Positions 8,136 to 17,296 of a DNA stretch of 36,731 bases are shown in pieces. The number at the start of each line of letters is the position of its first letter. Position 1 is the first letter of the stretch. Made by a program: the position numbers and the translations under genes. The stretch covers positions 1 to 36,731 of the forward strand of contig URUT01000009.1 of the NCBI GenBank assembly GCA_900551105.1, read 5' to 3'. Below the pieces are notes generated by a model. That model was not told where the DNA came from. It saw only the letters and a program-made list of their open reading frames with translations, and made no database searches. Origin of the DNA: an uncultured Mycoplasmatota bacterium. GTDB lineage: Bacteria > Bacillota_I > Bacilli_A > RF39 > UBA660.

Positions 8136-8880
8136 GTGTTACCTCTTCTATTTTTTCTATACTATATCCTTTTTGATATAGTTTATTTTTTATAAAATAT
8201 TTTAATTTTTCACCAGTATATTTTTTTGAGTATTTTTTGATTAATGTTTCATAATCTTTTTGAAGCTGCTTACTATCATCAAAATGAATTGTTTCTAAGT
8301 AGCTTATAAATGATTCTTTGGGATAGCCTAAATTTATAAGATAGTTTGTTAAGTGAAGTTTTAGATTGTTATTACTTAATTTAGTATTTACTTTTATTTT
8401 TTTATCTATTATTTTTTTGATTTTGTCTGAGTAATTTAAATTCAAATAAGGGATAATTTCTTCTTCCTTAAAACCTAAATCTTTTAAGCTAGACTTTATT
8501 TTTAATGGTCCGTTGTTGGTAAAGTTGTAAGCATCGTTTATATAACTTTTAATATATGTTTCGTGATTTAAGTAGCCTTCACTATTTAATCTTTTAATGG
8601 TACTTTCAATATGCTCTTGAGAAATATTTTTTTTAGCTAGGTATTTTTTTAGTTCTTTTTCACTACGCATTTTGGTATTTAAGTATTTAATACTTAGGTA
8701 GTAAGCATCTAAAGAATCATTGTAGTTTCTTACATCTTCAAAAAACTTATCATCAAATTTTTTATTAACTAGCAGATTATATTTGACAATAACATCATCA
8801 TAGAGCTTAAATGAAAGTCCATTATCAAGCATTATTTCGTATAAATTACTTTTTGATTTTTTAAATTTAACTATCTCCAT
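8128..8880 (-). CDS. recX: Regulatory protein RecX
   Basis: Modulates RecA filaments during homologous recombination and SOS. The 250-residue protein is the long Gram-positive form. The diagnostic RecX block starts near residue 58 (AYYLSIKYLNTKMRSEKEL) and continues through RLNSEGYLNHETYIKSYIND and GPLKIKSSLKDLGF, with the three-helix repeat recurring towards the C-terminus. The start overlaps the preceding gene by 14 bases and has an AAAGGCGA ribosome site. recA is not in the window. Confidence 0.9.
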   Translation of the reverse strand: MEIVKFKKSKSNLYEIMLDNGLSFKLYDDVIVKYNLLVNKKFDDKFFEDVRNYNDSLDAYYLSIKYLNTKMRSEKELKKYLAKKNISQEHIESTIKRLNSEGYLNHETYIKSYINDAYNFTNNGPLKIKSSLKDLGFKEEEIIPYLNLNYSDKIKKIIDKKIKVNTKLSNNNLKLHLTNYLINLGYPKESFISYLETIHFDDSKQLQKDYETLIKKYSKKYTGEKLKYFIKNKLYQKGYSIEKIEEVTHE

Positions 8881-9511
8881 ATTCGCCTTTCACTTTTACA
8901 CCAAAGAAACTAATTAGGTCTGCCGCTTGAAACATATTTATAGTAATATCTTTTAAAAAATTTGAATCTATGATAATTCCATTTAGGGTACTAGTTGATA
9001 AGTCTAAATTATCATGATTTACTTTATAAAACATTGCATTTGTTAAGTTGGTTTTATCAAAATAAACACTCTTCATTTGACTTTCACTAAAATAACTATA
9101 ACTTAAATTAGTTTCCTCAAATAAAATATTATTTAATTTGGAATTACTAAAATTAAGATAGTCTCCTTTGATAGAAATAAATTTTACATCTTTTAAATTA
9201 GCTCCGATAAAACTAGTTCCTACCATTTTGGTGTTAATAAACTTGCATCTAGTTATGAACATTTTATCAAAACACTTATTAGATATGTCACAGCTGTCAA
9301 ATATACAGTCAGTGATTGCGACATCAGAAAGGTCAATTTTGGAAAAATCTATTTTTTTAAATGTGCAGCCATCAAAGATAACATCATTAATTTTAGTTAT
9401 CGGTAGTTCTTCAAAATATGTATTTGTATATTCTTTGTTTTGGATAGCATAATTAGTGTCTTTGGATAATTCTTTTTTTAATTTAGGTTCTTTAATCTTC
9501 ATATTTTGCAT
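8867..9511 (-). CDS. Pentapeptide-repeat protein
   Basis: About 214 residues. From about residue 45 onward it shows degenerate A(D/N)LxX pentapeptides (for example CTFKKIDFSKIDLSDV, FIGANLKDVKF, DKTNLTNAMFYK), predicting a right-handed quadrilateral beta-helix. Members include DNA-gyrase mimics of the Qnr type, but most have no known role, and nothing here assigns a target. The start is uncertain: ATGs at 9556, 9511 and 9502 are in frame, none with a clear ribosome site. 9511 avoids a long overlap with trmB. Sits between trmB and recX in one run. Confidence 0.75.
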   Translation of the reverse strand: MQNMKIKEPKLKKELSKDTNYAIQNKEYTNTYFEELPITKINDVIFDGCTFKKIDFSKIDLSDVAITDCIFDSCDISNKCFDKMFITRCKFINTKMVGTSFIGANLKDVKFISIKGDYLNFSNSKLNNILFEETNLSYSYFSESQMKSVYFDKTNLTNAMFYKVNHDNLDLSTSTLNGIIIDSNFLKDITINMFQAADLISFFGVKVKGEYGDS

Positions 9512-10130
9512 CAACGTAGTAAATTGGTCTTCCCTCTTTAAAGTATTGTTTTTCATAGTTGGTCATAATGTTTTCAATTGGTTTTTCGTCGTGATGTAGA
9601 TCTAAGCTTACACGTTCAAATGAATACCAGTATTGTGATAAAGTTTCAAGAGAATATGCAAAAAAGCCTTTGTTATCTGTTTTTAAAATTACGTGTTTAT
9701 GCTTTTTGAATATTTTATCGTAGAGTCTTAAAAATATTGGATGTGTAAATCTTCTTTTTTCATCACCTTTTTTTGGCCAAGGATCACAGAATGTTAAATA
9801 AATTGTATCTATTTCTTTACCAAAGATATTATCTATTTCTTTAGCATCAGCATTAATAAGTTTTAAATTGCTTAGTTTTTTTCCTTCTAATCTTATAACA
9901 GCATTTACCATCTGAGAGTCAACAACTTCTAAGCCAATAAAATTAATATTTGGATAATTAATGGCCATGTCTATTATGAAGTCTCCTCTACCCATTCCTA
10001 ATTCTAGACAAATTTTATTGTTGTTACCAAAAACTTCATGCCATTTCTTTTTATATTTGGCTGGGTCATTTACAACATAAGAACAATTTTTTACAATTTT
10101 ATTTGCATCTTTTATAACTTTATACTGCAT
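9492..10130 (-). CDS. trmB: tRNA (guanine-N7-)-methyltransferase
   Basis: SAM-dependent enzyme that makes m7G46 in the tRNA variable loop. The protein has 212 residues. The SAM-binding motif ELGMGRGD is at 43-50 and NFIGLEV follows. The family signature FCDPWPKK, then RRFTHPIFL, appears at about 112-130. A GGAAGTGAG ribosome site precedes the start. First gene of the run that continues through recX. Confidence 0.95.
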   Translation of the reverse strand: MQYKVIKDANKIVKNCSYVVNDPAKYKKKWHEVFGNNNKICLELGMGRGDFIIDMAINYPNINFIGLEVVDSQMVNAVIRLEGKKLSNLKLINADAKEIDNIFGKEIDTIYLTFCDPWPKKGDEKRRFTHPIFLRLYDKIFKKHKHVILKTDNKGFFAYSLETLSQYWYSFERVSLDLHHDEKPIENIMTNYEKQYFKEGRPIYYVDAKYED

Positions 10131-10186
10131 AATCTCACTTCCTCATTTAAAATTATAACACACCTAATATGATTTCAAAAGAAAAA

Positions 10187-10201
10187 GACTAATAATTAGT
10201 C
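10187..10201 (-). terminator. Intrinsic terminator after lipoprotein gene
   Basis: GACTA/TAGTC stem with an AT-rich loop, followed on the minus strand by TTTTTCTTTT. It overlaps the stop codon of the 10196-10627 gene. Confidence 0.6.
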
Positions 10202-10627
10202 CTCACACATTGGATCTGCAAAATACATATCAAAGTTACCTATATAAATATCATTATTTTTAGTATAAAATTTACGGCAAACTAAAACACTAAAATCATA
10301 TTCTTCTGAGGTATATAACTGGCTTCCACCATCATCATAACTTCCATTTGTATCTAATACACTAGTTATTTCATCTATACTACCATTTTTTAAAAATTCT
10401 TTGATTGTTGTTTGTTTTTTACTGTCTTTGTTAAAGTATACCTCTGTTAGAGTTTTTTCTAAATATACAGTTGAGTCTTCACTGATCGTTGTATACTTGT
10501 TAAACTCTTGTGCTGTTCCTTGTTCATTTTTAACAGTTTCAATAAGAGCATGATTTTCTTCTTCCTTTGTGTTAGTGCAGCCTGATACGCAGACAACCAT
10601 TAAAAATAGTAATAAAATTTTTTTCAT
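10196..10627 (-). CDS. Lipoprotein of unknown function
   Basis: 143 residues with a signal peptide ending in the lipobox VSGC (Cys at about residue 17), then a short acidic linker. The mature part contains two cysteines, VCRKFY and PMCED, which could form a disulfide. I recognise no family. It has its own terminator; the gene is probably monocistronic. Confidence 0.7.
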   Translation of the reverse strand: MKKILLLFLMVVCVSGCTNTKEEENHALIETVKNEQGTAQEFNKYTTISEDSTVYLEKTLTEVYFNKDSKKQTTIKEFLKNGSIDEITSVLDTNGSYDDGGSQLYTSEEYDFSVLVCRKFYTKNNDIYIGNFDMYFADPMCED

Positions 10628-10700
10628 AAGCGTTCCTTTCTTAATTTTATTATATTAAGTTTTGGGGTGTCAGTCAATTTTTATAGAAATAATTAGTTCA

Positions 10701-10950
10701 TTAAATGGTCGCTAGTATTTTATTAATAATTGGTTTTATTAGAAAATATATTAAATAGCCAATGATTTTACCTAAAGTTATACCAATTTTTTATTTTTTA
10801 GAAGAAGAATGACTGCTAATAAGTTGGTTAAACCATTTACTATCAGTAATCTAATACCTGAGAAAATGTAGTTTGTAAATAAGATATCACTTAGTGGTAG
10901 TACCTTAAAGTATTTTTTAATATTTTTAATTTCATTTAGACACTTTTTTT
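10701..10950 (-). pseudogene. Remnant of a small membrane-protein gene
   Basis: The 349-base gap between 10628 and 10976 is not empty. On the minus strand a frame without a start reads ...YFKVLPLSDILFTNY then a hydrophobic stretch ending LLLKNKKLV and a stop. In the next frame it continues as ITLGKIIGYLIYFLIKPI to a stop at 10701. The two hydrophobic halves join around 10775-10800, where the sequence is a run of A/T bases. This looks like a frameshifted, 5'-truncated membrane protein. Family not recognised. Confidence 0.5.
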
Positions 10951-10976
10951 CTATAATTACTATAACCTAGTGTTTC

Positions 10977-12113
10977 CTAGTTTATTACCTGTTTTTTCTT
11001 ACTAATATAATTAGTTAATAAAATAAATATAGTACTAAATATTATGACTATTAGACTATTTGTTATTAGTGGCTTGATGGTTTCTAGATTAATATTTTCA
11101 ATTACTTTGATGGTTTCGTTATTAATTACATAGTAATATGTTGGCAGAATATGAGCGATTTTTAGAACGTAGCTTGGCATATACTGCATAGGAACAAAGC
11201 AGCCACATAGGAATGATGAACCTACTGCTAGAACGTTAACGATGCCACCAATTGCTTCTTTTTTGGTAGTAAATGTGCCAATTAAATTGCCAATTGTTAA
11301 TGTACAGAAAGCAAATACTAGAGAGTTAATTATATAAAGTATGCCATTTGCACTAAACATTAAATCTTTAAACAAGATTGTGCTTAAAATTATGTAAAAT
11401 AACCACATTATGAAAATTGCAATTGCTGTTGATAGTAAAACTATTTTGTTATATTTTTTCTGATTAAAACTGCTTATGATTGTTCTTTTATAGACATTTT
11501 CTTCCTTGATGCTAGATAAAATCATACTAATGCAGTAGACACAGCCAGCTAAGAAAGCATAATTTAAAAAGTTAAAGTACGTATTCATGCTATTTATTTT
11601 TGAGGTATCTAAAACAGAAGTAAGATTTACATTTATGTCTGATGATAGAGTTTCATTTACTTTATCTACTAGTTCCTCTTCTTTGTAGTAGTCTTTATAA
11701 ATTAATAGAGTTTTAAGATATTTGTTTACCATCATTTCTGTGTATGATGAAGAAGAATCATTATTTGATTTATACTCTAGTGTTGGGGTTATGCCATTTA
11801 GTAGGTCTTCGTGAAAATTATTTGGTATATAAATTATGTAGCTAATATCACGGTAAAAAAGTGCATCGTCAAGTTTGTCTTCCTCAATAGTTTTGATTTT
11901 TGTATGATCATTTAGATAACTAATGAAATTATCAGTTAGGTAGTTGTTTGAATCTTTATTTATGATAGCAATGCTTGGCTTAGTTTCTTCAAAATTAGTT
12001 TGATTATTACCTGTTTGGTTAATTAAGGTTATAGAAAGTAACATGACAGTATAGATAATTAGCATGCCTTTGATTTTGTTTAGAATTTTTAAGATTGTTT
12101 TAAATACTATCAT
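10977..12113 (-). CDS. ABC-2 type transporter permease (second copy)
   Basis: 378 residues with the ABC-2 layout: one N-terminal membrane segment (about 15-30), a large extracytoplasmic domain (about 35-180), then five more membrane segments. The motif FVPMQYMPSYVLKIAHILPTYY is the typical CxxP-like ABC-2 C-terminal block. It overlaps the paralogous permease gene by 14 bases; the two probably form a heterodimer served by the ATPase at 13266-14027. Substrate unknown. Confidence 0.88.
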   Translation of the reverse strand: MIVFKTILKILNKIKGMLIIYTVMLLSITLINQTGNNQTNFEETKPSIAIINKDSNNYLTDNFISYLNDHTKIKTIEEDKLDDALFYRDISYIIYIPNNFHEDLLNGITPTLEYKSNNDSSSSYTEMMVNKYLKTLLIYKDYYKEEELVDKVNETLSSDINVNLTSVLDTSKINSMNTYFNFLNYAFLAGCVYCISMILSSIKEENVYKRTIISSFNQKKYNKIVLLSTAIAIFIMWLFYIILSTILFKDLMFSANGILYIINSLVFAFCTLTIGNLIGTFTTKKEAIGGIVNVLAVGSSFLCGCFVPMQYMPSYVLKIAHILPTYYYVINNETIKVIENINLETIKPLITNSLIVIIFSTIFILLTNYISKKKQVIN

Positions 12114-13266
12114 ACTGCTGCCTCCTTAGACTGATAAGTGAGATTATTAAACAGATAAAGATGAAGATGCCTAAAAATGATAAGTCTCTTAAATATCTAG
12201 TGTACGTTCCGTAATAATATAGTGAATAAAAACCATCAGTTATTAAGTTATTAGGGTTAATTAAATTAATTATTGGAATATTTTTGTCTATGACATATTT
12301 TAGTTCTACGCCTGTCATACCTGATAGGACTGATAGAAACATAGATACAGCAATAATAATACCCGTTTTTGCGCCTTCAGATACTTTGAAGGTTGAAGCA
12401 ATCATGACGCCAAGAGATATGCCTGCTAGGCTGCCAATCATAGATAGCAAGATAACAAGAGGAAAATTGCTGCCAAAGTCTGCTTTAATAATAAATACTA
12501 AAAATAACATAAGTAGTGTTAGACCTACTAGACTGACAAAGTATGATGCTAGAAGTGAACTTAGAATAATAGTTCCTTTTTTGTTTGGAGAAACTGATAT
12601 TCTTTTTCCTTTATCGCTCATATTTGCTAGGGAGTTATTAATTGCTGTTAAGCCTAACATCCCACCATACATGCAGGCCATGGCAATAAGTGTATAGTAT
12701 TCTATTTGCATATAGCTAAGATTAGAATTTGATATATTAACTAAATTTACTTTTTCGTTATTTATTTTACTAACTATTTGATTAACGATTTGCGTGATAT
12801 CATTACTGTTTCCATTAGCTAGTTCTTTTGCGGTTAAATCATTGATTATTTTGGTGTTCTGTTCTATTTCAGATGAGATGTATTTTAAGATGGTTTGGTT
12901 AATGCCATTTTCTTTGATGGTGATATTTTCTTGATTGTTTTTAAAGAAGATGTAGCCTTCTATATCTCCGTTTTCTAGTAAATTTTCAGCATCTTCTTTA
13001 GTAGTATATTTTATGTTAAATAGTTTGTCCTTATTGTTATCATTAGATAATTCCTCAAAAGTTTTTTTGTAGATTTCTTGTTTTTGATATTCTTCATCAT
13101 CTACTATCGCAATATCAAATACTTGAAGCATTTCATCTTTTTCAATGTTTGAAAAAGCCATGTAGAAAAAGATTCCTAAGATGATGGGAAAAGTAAATGT
13201 CCAGAAAATAAGGACTTTATTTTTAAATAATATTTTGATGTTATATTTTAGATTGTGAAGAAACAT
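12100..13266 (-). CDS. ABC-2 type transporter permease (first copy)
   Basis: 388 residues, same architecture as its downstream paralogue: membrane segment at about 20-40, extracytoplasmic domain to about 185, then five membrane segments. It starts in a one-base overlap with the ATPase stop. Such ATPase plus two-permease sets commonly export antimicrobial peptides, drugs or lipids. The linked LiaF-like and DUF4097 proteins point to a cell-envelope stress function. Confidence 0.88.
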   Translation of the reverse strand: MFLHNLKYNIKILFKNKVLIFWTFTFPIILGIFFYMAFSNIEKDEMLQVFDIAIVDDEEYQKQEIYKKTFEELSNDNNKDKLFNIKYTTKEDAENLLENGDIEGYIFFKNNQENITIKENGINQTILKYISSEIEQNTKIINDLTAKELANGNSNDITQIVNQIVSKINNEKVNLVNISNSNLSYMQIEYYTLIAMACMYGGMLGLTAINNSLANMSDKGKRISVSPNKKGTIILSSLLASYFVSLVGLTLLMLFLVFIIKADFGSNFPLVILLSMIGSLAGISLGVMIASTFKVSEGAKTGIIIAVSMFLSVLSGMTGVELKYVIDKNIPIINLINPNNLITDGFYSLYYYGTYTRYLRDLSFLGIFIFICLIISLISLRRQQYDSI

Positions 13267-14027
13267 TAGTCTCTTAGTTCCTTTCCAGTAAGTTTTAGAA
13301 AGACGTCATTAAGTGTAGGACCAACGTGTTCTACTTTAACTTTGATGTTTGCTTGTTTTTTTAGTTCCTCACTTGTGCCTTCAGCAATAATTTTTCCTTT
13401 GTCTAAGATAATAATACGGTCGCATAGAATTTCTACTTCTTCCATGTAATGGGTTGTATAAATTATAGTTGCGCCTTTATCTCTTAATTTTTTTATACCA
13501 TCTAAAATATTATTTCTACTTTGGGGATCAACAGCTACGGTTGGTTCGTCTAAGAAAATTAGTTTTGGTTTATGAGCAATGCCACAGGCGATATTTAATC
13601 TTCTTAAAAGGCCACCAGATAACTGTTTAGGATAGTATTTAGTAAATTCTTTTAAACCAACTAGTTTTAGGGCTTCATCTACATATTTTTTTCTTTGGTC
13701 TTTATCATTTATGTATAGTCCACAAAAATAGTTAACGTTATCATAAACATTTAATTCATTAAATACTGCGACATCTTGGAAGATTACTCCGATATCTTTT
13801 TTGATGTCATAAGAGTCAGGTTTCATTTCTTTACCGAATATTTTAATGTCACCACTTTGGTATTTTAAAAGGGATAAAAGACAGTTGATTGTTGTACTTT
13901 TACCACTACCGTTTGGGCCTAAAAGTCCTAGAATTTCACCTTTATATACATCAAAAGAGATGTTATCAATAGCTTTTTTATTATTATATTTTTTTGTTAA
14001 GTTTTTTATTTCTATTACTTTTTCCAT
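13266..14027 (-). CDS. ABC transporter ATP-binding protein of the envelope-stress module
   Basis: About 253 residues. Walker A GPNGSGKST, Q-loop GVIFQD, signature LSGGLLRRLNIA and Walker B LIFLDEPTVAVDP, then a switch histidine in YTTHYMEE. The signature has LL where most DrrA-like exporters have MK or MR, a mild deviation. ATG at 14027 is preferred (AGAGG five bases upstream) over an in-frame GTG at 14033. Drives the two ABC-2 permeases encoded immediately downstream. Confidence 0.92.
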   Translation of the reverse strand: MEKVIEIKNLTKKYNNKKAIDNISFDVYKGEILGLLGPNGSGKSTTINCLLSLLKYQSGDIKIFGKEMKPDSYDIKKDIGVIFQDVAVFNELNVYDNVNYFCGLYINDKDQRKKYVDEALKLVGLKEFTKYYPKQLSGGLLRRLNIACGIAHKPKLIFLDEPTVAVDPQSRNNILDGIKKLRDKGATIIYTTHYMEEVEILCDRIIILDKGKIIAEGTSEELKKQANIKVKVEHVGPTLNDVFLKLTGKELRD

Positions 14028-14035
14028 CTGCACCT

Positions 14036-14851
14036 CTATTTATTATTTATTTCTACTTTGCCGACTCCGGCTTCTATTTCTAGAGTGTTAATGCCACTAC
14101 CAATGGCAACGTCATCATCAATGTTTTCACCGTTAAAAGTAATACTACCTATGCCTTTTTCTATAATAAAAGTATAGTCTTCTTTTGCTCTTAAAAGGTT
14201 TAATTTTAGGGAGCCTACGCCAGTATCTATACTGCTATCGCCAGTTATATCACAGGTAATATCACTTTTGCCGACACCTAAATCTAAGTCAGCATTATTT
14301 AGTTCACCATTTTTGATAGTTATTTTGCCAGCTCCACCATTTACTTTGGCATACTTAGTTACGATTAGATTATCTATGGTTGTTTTACTAGCGCCTAAGT
14401 CCATATAAAGTTTATCGGAGTTTAAAGCATCAATAGTTATCTTACCAGCACCAATGGTCATATCTGTTGATGTAAGAATAGTTTCGGTTGGAATTGTTAT
14501 TATTAATTCATAGTTATTTGCTGCATTATAAATATTTAAGCCTTTGTCGGTTATATCAATATTTCCTTCTTCATTTTCATAAATTAGGTCATTATTATTA
14601 GTACTAACTTCTAGTTTACTGCCTTCTTTAATTTCAACGTTTGTGTTATTAATATTGATTTTTAAAGAAACTATTTTATCATCTTGTTTAGAAATAATTT
14701 TAGTTTCAACGTTTTCGTTTTCAGTGGTAATTAGACCTACTGTGCTTAGAATTTTGTAACCTGCAATCACAACAGATGAAATTATTGTTACGGCTAGAAA
14801 AAGTGCAAAGGCTTCGGCACAGTATTTAATGATTTTTTGGGCGGTACTCAT
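14036..14851 (-). CDS. Membrane-anchored DUF4097 beta-solenoid protein
   Basis: About 271 residues. One membrane segment near the N-terminus (about 12-35), then an extracytoplasmic region with repeated glycine turns: TIGAGKITI, DLGASKTTI, NGGAGKITI, DLGVGKSDI, DTGVGSLKL, EAGVGKVEI. This is the DUF4097/putative adhesin pattern, a stacked beta fold often encoded with envelope-stress regulators. The start at 14851 overlaps the LiaF-like stop as ATGA. A role as sensor or modulator of the adjoining ABC exporter is inference. Confidence 0.82.
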   Translation of the reverse strand: MSTAQKIIKYCAEAFALFLAVTIISSVVIAGYKILSTVGLITTENENVETKIISKQDDKIVSLKININNTNVEIKEGSKLEVSTNNNDLIYENEEGNIDITDKGLNIYNAANNYELIITIPTETILTSTDMTIGAGKITIDALNSDKLYMDLGASKTTIDNLIVTKYAKVNGGAGKITIKNGELNNADLDLGVGKSDITCDITGDSSIDTGVGSLKLNLLRAKEDYTFIIEKGIGSITFNGENIDDDVAIGSGINTLEIEAGVGKVEINNK

Positions 14852-15531
14852 TTTATTTCTATGCCTCCAAACGTGCAAGTGGCATTAATATAGATTGTGT
14901 ATTTTCCATCTTCTTTGTTACCCTTTTTGCGACTACTTACGCCGCCAAATAGAGCTGTTGGTTTAATTTTAATATTAACATTTTTAGGAACATAGATGTC
15001 TATTCCACCAAAAATAGCACTAGCATTAATTACAACATCACTTTTAATTACAGCTTCTCTTAAGTCTAGTTTAATACCACCAAATACAGCATTTAGATTA
15101 GTTCCTTTAAATTCTTCTTTGTCAAAGTTTAAGTCTTGACTACTAAAGATAGCAGCATAGCCTTCATCAGGGTTCATTTTAGAATTAAGTTTTTTTATTT
15201 CTTCATTTACTTTTTTACTTACTTTTTCTTTAAATAGCATCGAAAGACCGATAATTACTAGAATTACGGGAATAAATAATTTCCATACTATGTCAAATGA
15301 AAGAATCTTTTGAGCTGCTAGTAAAAGCAGTACACCAATGATAAAACCGATTAAGTTACCTGTCTTGTCTTTTTCGTTAAAGAAACCAATAAAGCATGGC
15401 ACAATTATAAATAGTGTCCACCAGCCAGCAAAAAAGATGTCTATTTTAAATATGTTTAAAGCGTTACCTCCTAAAAGGATGCCAATTAAAATAAGTATAA
15501 TCCCCCACATAATATTTGTTTTTTTATTCAT
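14848..15531 (-). CDS. LiaF-like membrane protein (four-TM plus toastrack domain)
   Basis: 227 residues. Four closely spaced membrane segments at about 8-100 match the LiaI/LiaF-type transmembrane domain (DUF5668). The C-terminal half (about 120-227) matches the LiaF cell-wall-active-antibiotic response domain, with FGG repeated four times (AVFGGI, AIFGGI, ALFGGV, TFGGI). LiaF proteins repress two-component stress sensors, but here no histidine kinase is linked; the partner regulator is a TetR protein. Starts inside the TetR gene with an 8-base overlap. Confidence 0.82.
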   Translation of the reverse strand: MNKKTNIMWGIILILIGILLGGNALNIFKIDIFFAGWWTLFIIVPCFIGFFNEKDKTGNLIGFIIGVLLLLAAQKILSFDIVWKLFIPVILVIIGLSMLFKEKVSKKVNEEIKKLNSKMNPDEGYAAIFSSQDLNFDKEEFKGTNLNAVFGGIKLDLREAVIKSDVVINASAIFGGIDIYVPKNVNIKIKPTALFGGVSSRKKGNKEDGKYTIYINATCTFGGIEIK

Positions 15532-16147
15532 TTTCTATCTCTCCTTTATTTTTTAAAATTTTATCTATTAGTTCTTTTTTGACGGTCCCTTTTTGATATT
15601 CGTAAAGTAACATTGAAAGGTATTGTTCTTTTAATAATTCGTCAATTTCTGAACTAGTAAAATTAATAGTGTTGTTAGCTACTAAGTTAGCGATGCCATT
15701 TACGTAAAGCCACATTCTTAGGTGAAAATTTTTAATATCTTCTTCTTTCATTCCAGTTTGGCTTTCAATAGTTTTAAATATTTGTTTAGATGATCCTGTT
15801 AAATCTATAAAGCATAAGGCTTTTTCGTTGATATTACTATTAAATAATAGTTTAAATAAAATCGGTTCATCTTTAGCAAATCTAATATAGTTTTTACCAA
15901 TGTCTTTATAAACTGGAAGACAGTAATTATTTTTTAGCATAGCATTATCAAATATCTTTGATATTTCTTTTAGTACATCATCTTTTAGTTCTTCCATATT
16001 ACTATATAAATAATAGATTGGCTGAGTTGAGCAGTTTAGGAATGATGCTATTTTTCTTGCATTTAAGTTGGTTATTCCTTCTTTTCTAACAATTTCTACA
16101 CCAGCTTTGATGATGTCTTCTTTATTGATTTTTTTTACTGCTGGCAT
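15524..16147 (-). CDS. TetR/AcrR-family transcriptional regulator
   Basis: 207 residues. N-terminal helix-turn-helix at about 8-55 (INKEDIIKAGVEIVRKEG, then ARKIASFLNCSTQPIYYLY), typical of TetR. C-terminal ligand domain is not assignable. First gene of the six-gene envelope module, preceded by AAGGAGTG and by two tandem palindromes, so it very likely controls its own operon. Inducer unknown. Confidence 0.9.
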   Translation of the reverse strand: MPAVKKINKEDIIKAGVEIVRKEGITNLNARKIASFLNCSTQPIYYLYSNMEELKDDVLKEISKIFDNAMLKNNYCLPVYKDIGKNYIRFAKDEPILFKLLFNSNINEKALCFIDLTGSSKQIFKTIESQTGMKEEDIKNFHLRMWLYVNGIANLVANNTINFTSSEIDELLKEQYLSMLLYEYQKGTVKKELIDKILKNKGEIENE

Positions 16148-16163
16148 GATTCACACTCCTTTC

Positions 16164-16193
16164 ATAACGAATGTTATCTATAACACCTGTTAT
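16164..16193 (-). promoter_or_regulatory. Tandem TetR operators upstream of the envelope module
   Basis: Two 14-bp sites of the form ATAACnnnTGTTAT lie at 16164-16177 and 16180-16193, 16 bases apart start to start. A TATAAT-like -10 element on the minus strand lies just upstream (about 16196-16203). The sites therefore cover the transcription start and the start of the leader, an ideal position for repression. Confidence 0.65.
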
Positions 16194-16223
16194 TATTATA
16201 ATATAATTTTTTTATAAAAAAAA

Positions 16224-16246
16224 GATATTTCCTTCTTAGAAATATC
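16224..16246 (-). terminator. Intrinsic terminator after the ProX-like gene
   Basis: Perfect 8-bp stem GATATTTC/GAAATATC (16224-16231 and 16239-16246), seven-base loop, followed on the minus strand by eight T residues. Separates this operon from the TetR module. Confidence 0.8.
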
Positions 16247-16250
16247 AAAT

Positions 16251-16739
16251 TTATAAATTTATAATGGTTACTTCATTACCATGGTCTTTGATTAGAGTGA
16301 TAAGGTCTTTTACTTTTAACCAAATGGTTGCTGTGTTGTCATTAGGATGAACTCCGATAATCTCTTTGCCCGTTAAAAATTCTTTGTCTAAATAAAAACT
16401 TACTTTAAGTTCTTGGTCATTTAATAGACCTAAAGGGGTTACTGACCCAGGTATTAAATTTAAAATAGTCATTAAGTCATTTTCAGATGCAAAACTTAAG
16501 GGTCTTGTATTATTGTTCTTTCTAAATTCTTTTAAATCAACTTTTTTATTGCCTTTAACAGTTATTAAATAATAGTTTCTTTTTTTATCATCACGAACAA
16601 ATAAATTTTTAGCATCATATTCAGGATAAGGCACATATATATCATTTACTTCATCCATTGTAAAGACAGCTTTATGCTCAGTTATTTCATGCCAGTAGCC
16701 TTTTTCTTTTATTAATTTGTAGATTTCTTCTTTGTTCAT
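16251..16739 (-). CDS. YbaK/ProX-type aminoacyl-tRNA deacylase domain protein
   Basis: 162 residues. Resembles free-standing prolyl-tRNA-synthetase-associated editing domains (ProXp-ala/PrdX), which deacylate mischarged tRNA. Visible family blocks are KNLFVRDDKKRNYYLI with the conserved Lys, GSVTPLGLLND and HPNDNTATIWL. Start overlaps the DUF1697 stop as ATGA. Exact tRNA and amino-acid specificity is not readable. Confidence 0.85.
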   Translation of the reverse strand: MNKEEIYKLIKEKGYWHEITEHKAVFTMDEVNDIYVPYPEYDAKNLFVRDDKKRNYYLITVKGNKKVDLKEFRKNNNTRPLSFASENDLMTILNLIPGSVTPLGLLNDQELKVSFYLDKEFLTGKEIIGVHPNDNTATIWLKVKDLITLIKDHGNEVTIINL

Positions 16740-17287
16740 TTATTTTCTCCTTTAGCTAGTTCTATAAGTTTTAAAATGGTATTACCGGTTCTGATAGTTA
16801 TAAAATCTTTGATGTTTGTACTAGCAGTTTTACTCCACCAGTTGGTTTTGCGGTATTCACTTAACTTGTAAGACCAAAATATATTATTTTTGTATTCTTT
16901 AATTTGTTCATTTTCATTATTTGGTTTTCCTAAGGCTTCACTTATTTCTTTAAAAGTATGAGGCTTTAATATAAAGATTATATTATCATAAATTTCTTTG
17001 TTTTTGGTATTCCACCATGATGGTTTATTTTCTACAAGTTCTTCTAAGTATTGGCTTTTTATGACAAAAACTGGGATATCTAAACTAAATTTATTTTTAA
17101 TCATTTCCCTTACTGCACTAATGATTTCTTCTTCTTTTTTGTTAGTTGTTATAATGATGTTACCACTATTTAAGTGAGTAATTACGTTAGAGTATCCTAG
17201 ATTTTCTAGTTCTTGTTTTAACTCGTTCATAGAGATTTTATTTTTGCCACTGATGTTTATTCCACGTAGTAAGATTATGTATTTCAT
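16736..17287 (-). CDS. DUF1697 family protein
   Basis: 183 residues. The opening YIILLRGINISGKNKISM and the later HLNSGNII are the DUF1697 signatures. Function of the family is not established. It sits between VanZ-like and ProX-like genes and has an AGGAGA ribosome site. Confidence 0.85.
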   Translation of the reverse strand: MKYIILLRGINISGKNKISMNELKQELENLGYSNVITHLNSGNIIITTNKKEEEIISAVREMIKNKFSLDIPVFVIKSQYLEELVENKPSWWNTKNKEIYDNIIFILKPHTFKEISEALGKPNNENEQIKEYKNNIFWSYKLSEYRKTNWWSKTASTNIKDFITIRTGNTILKLIELAKGENK

Positions 17288-17296
17288 TTGTTTCTC

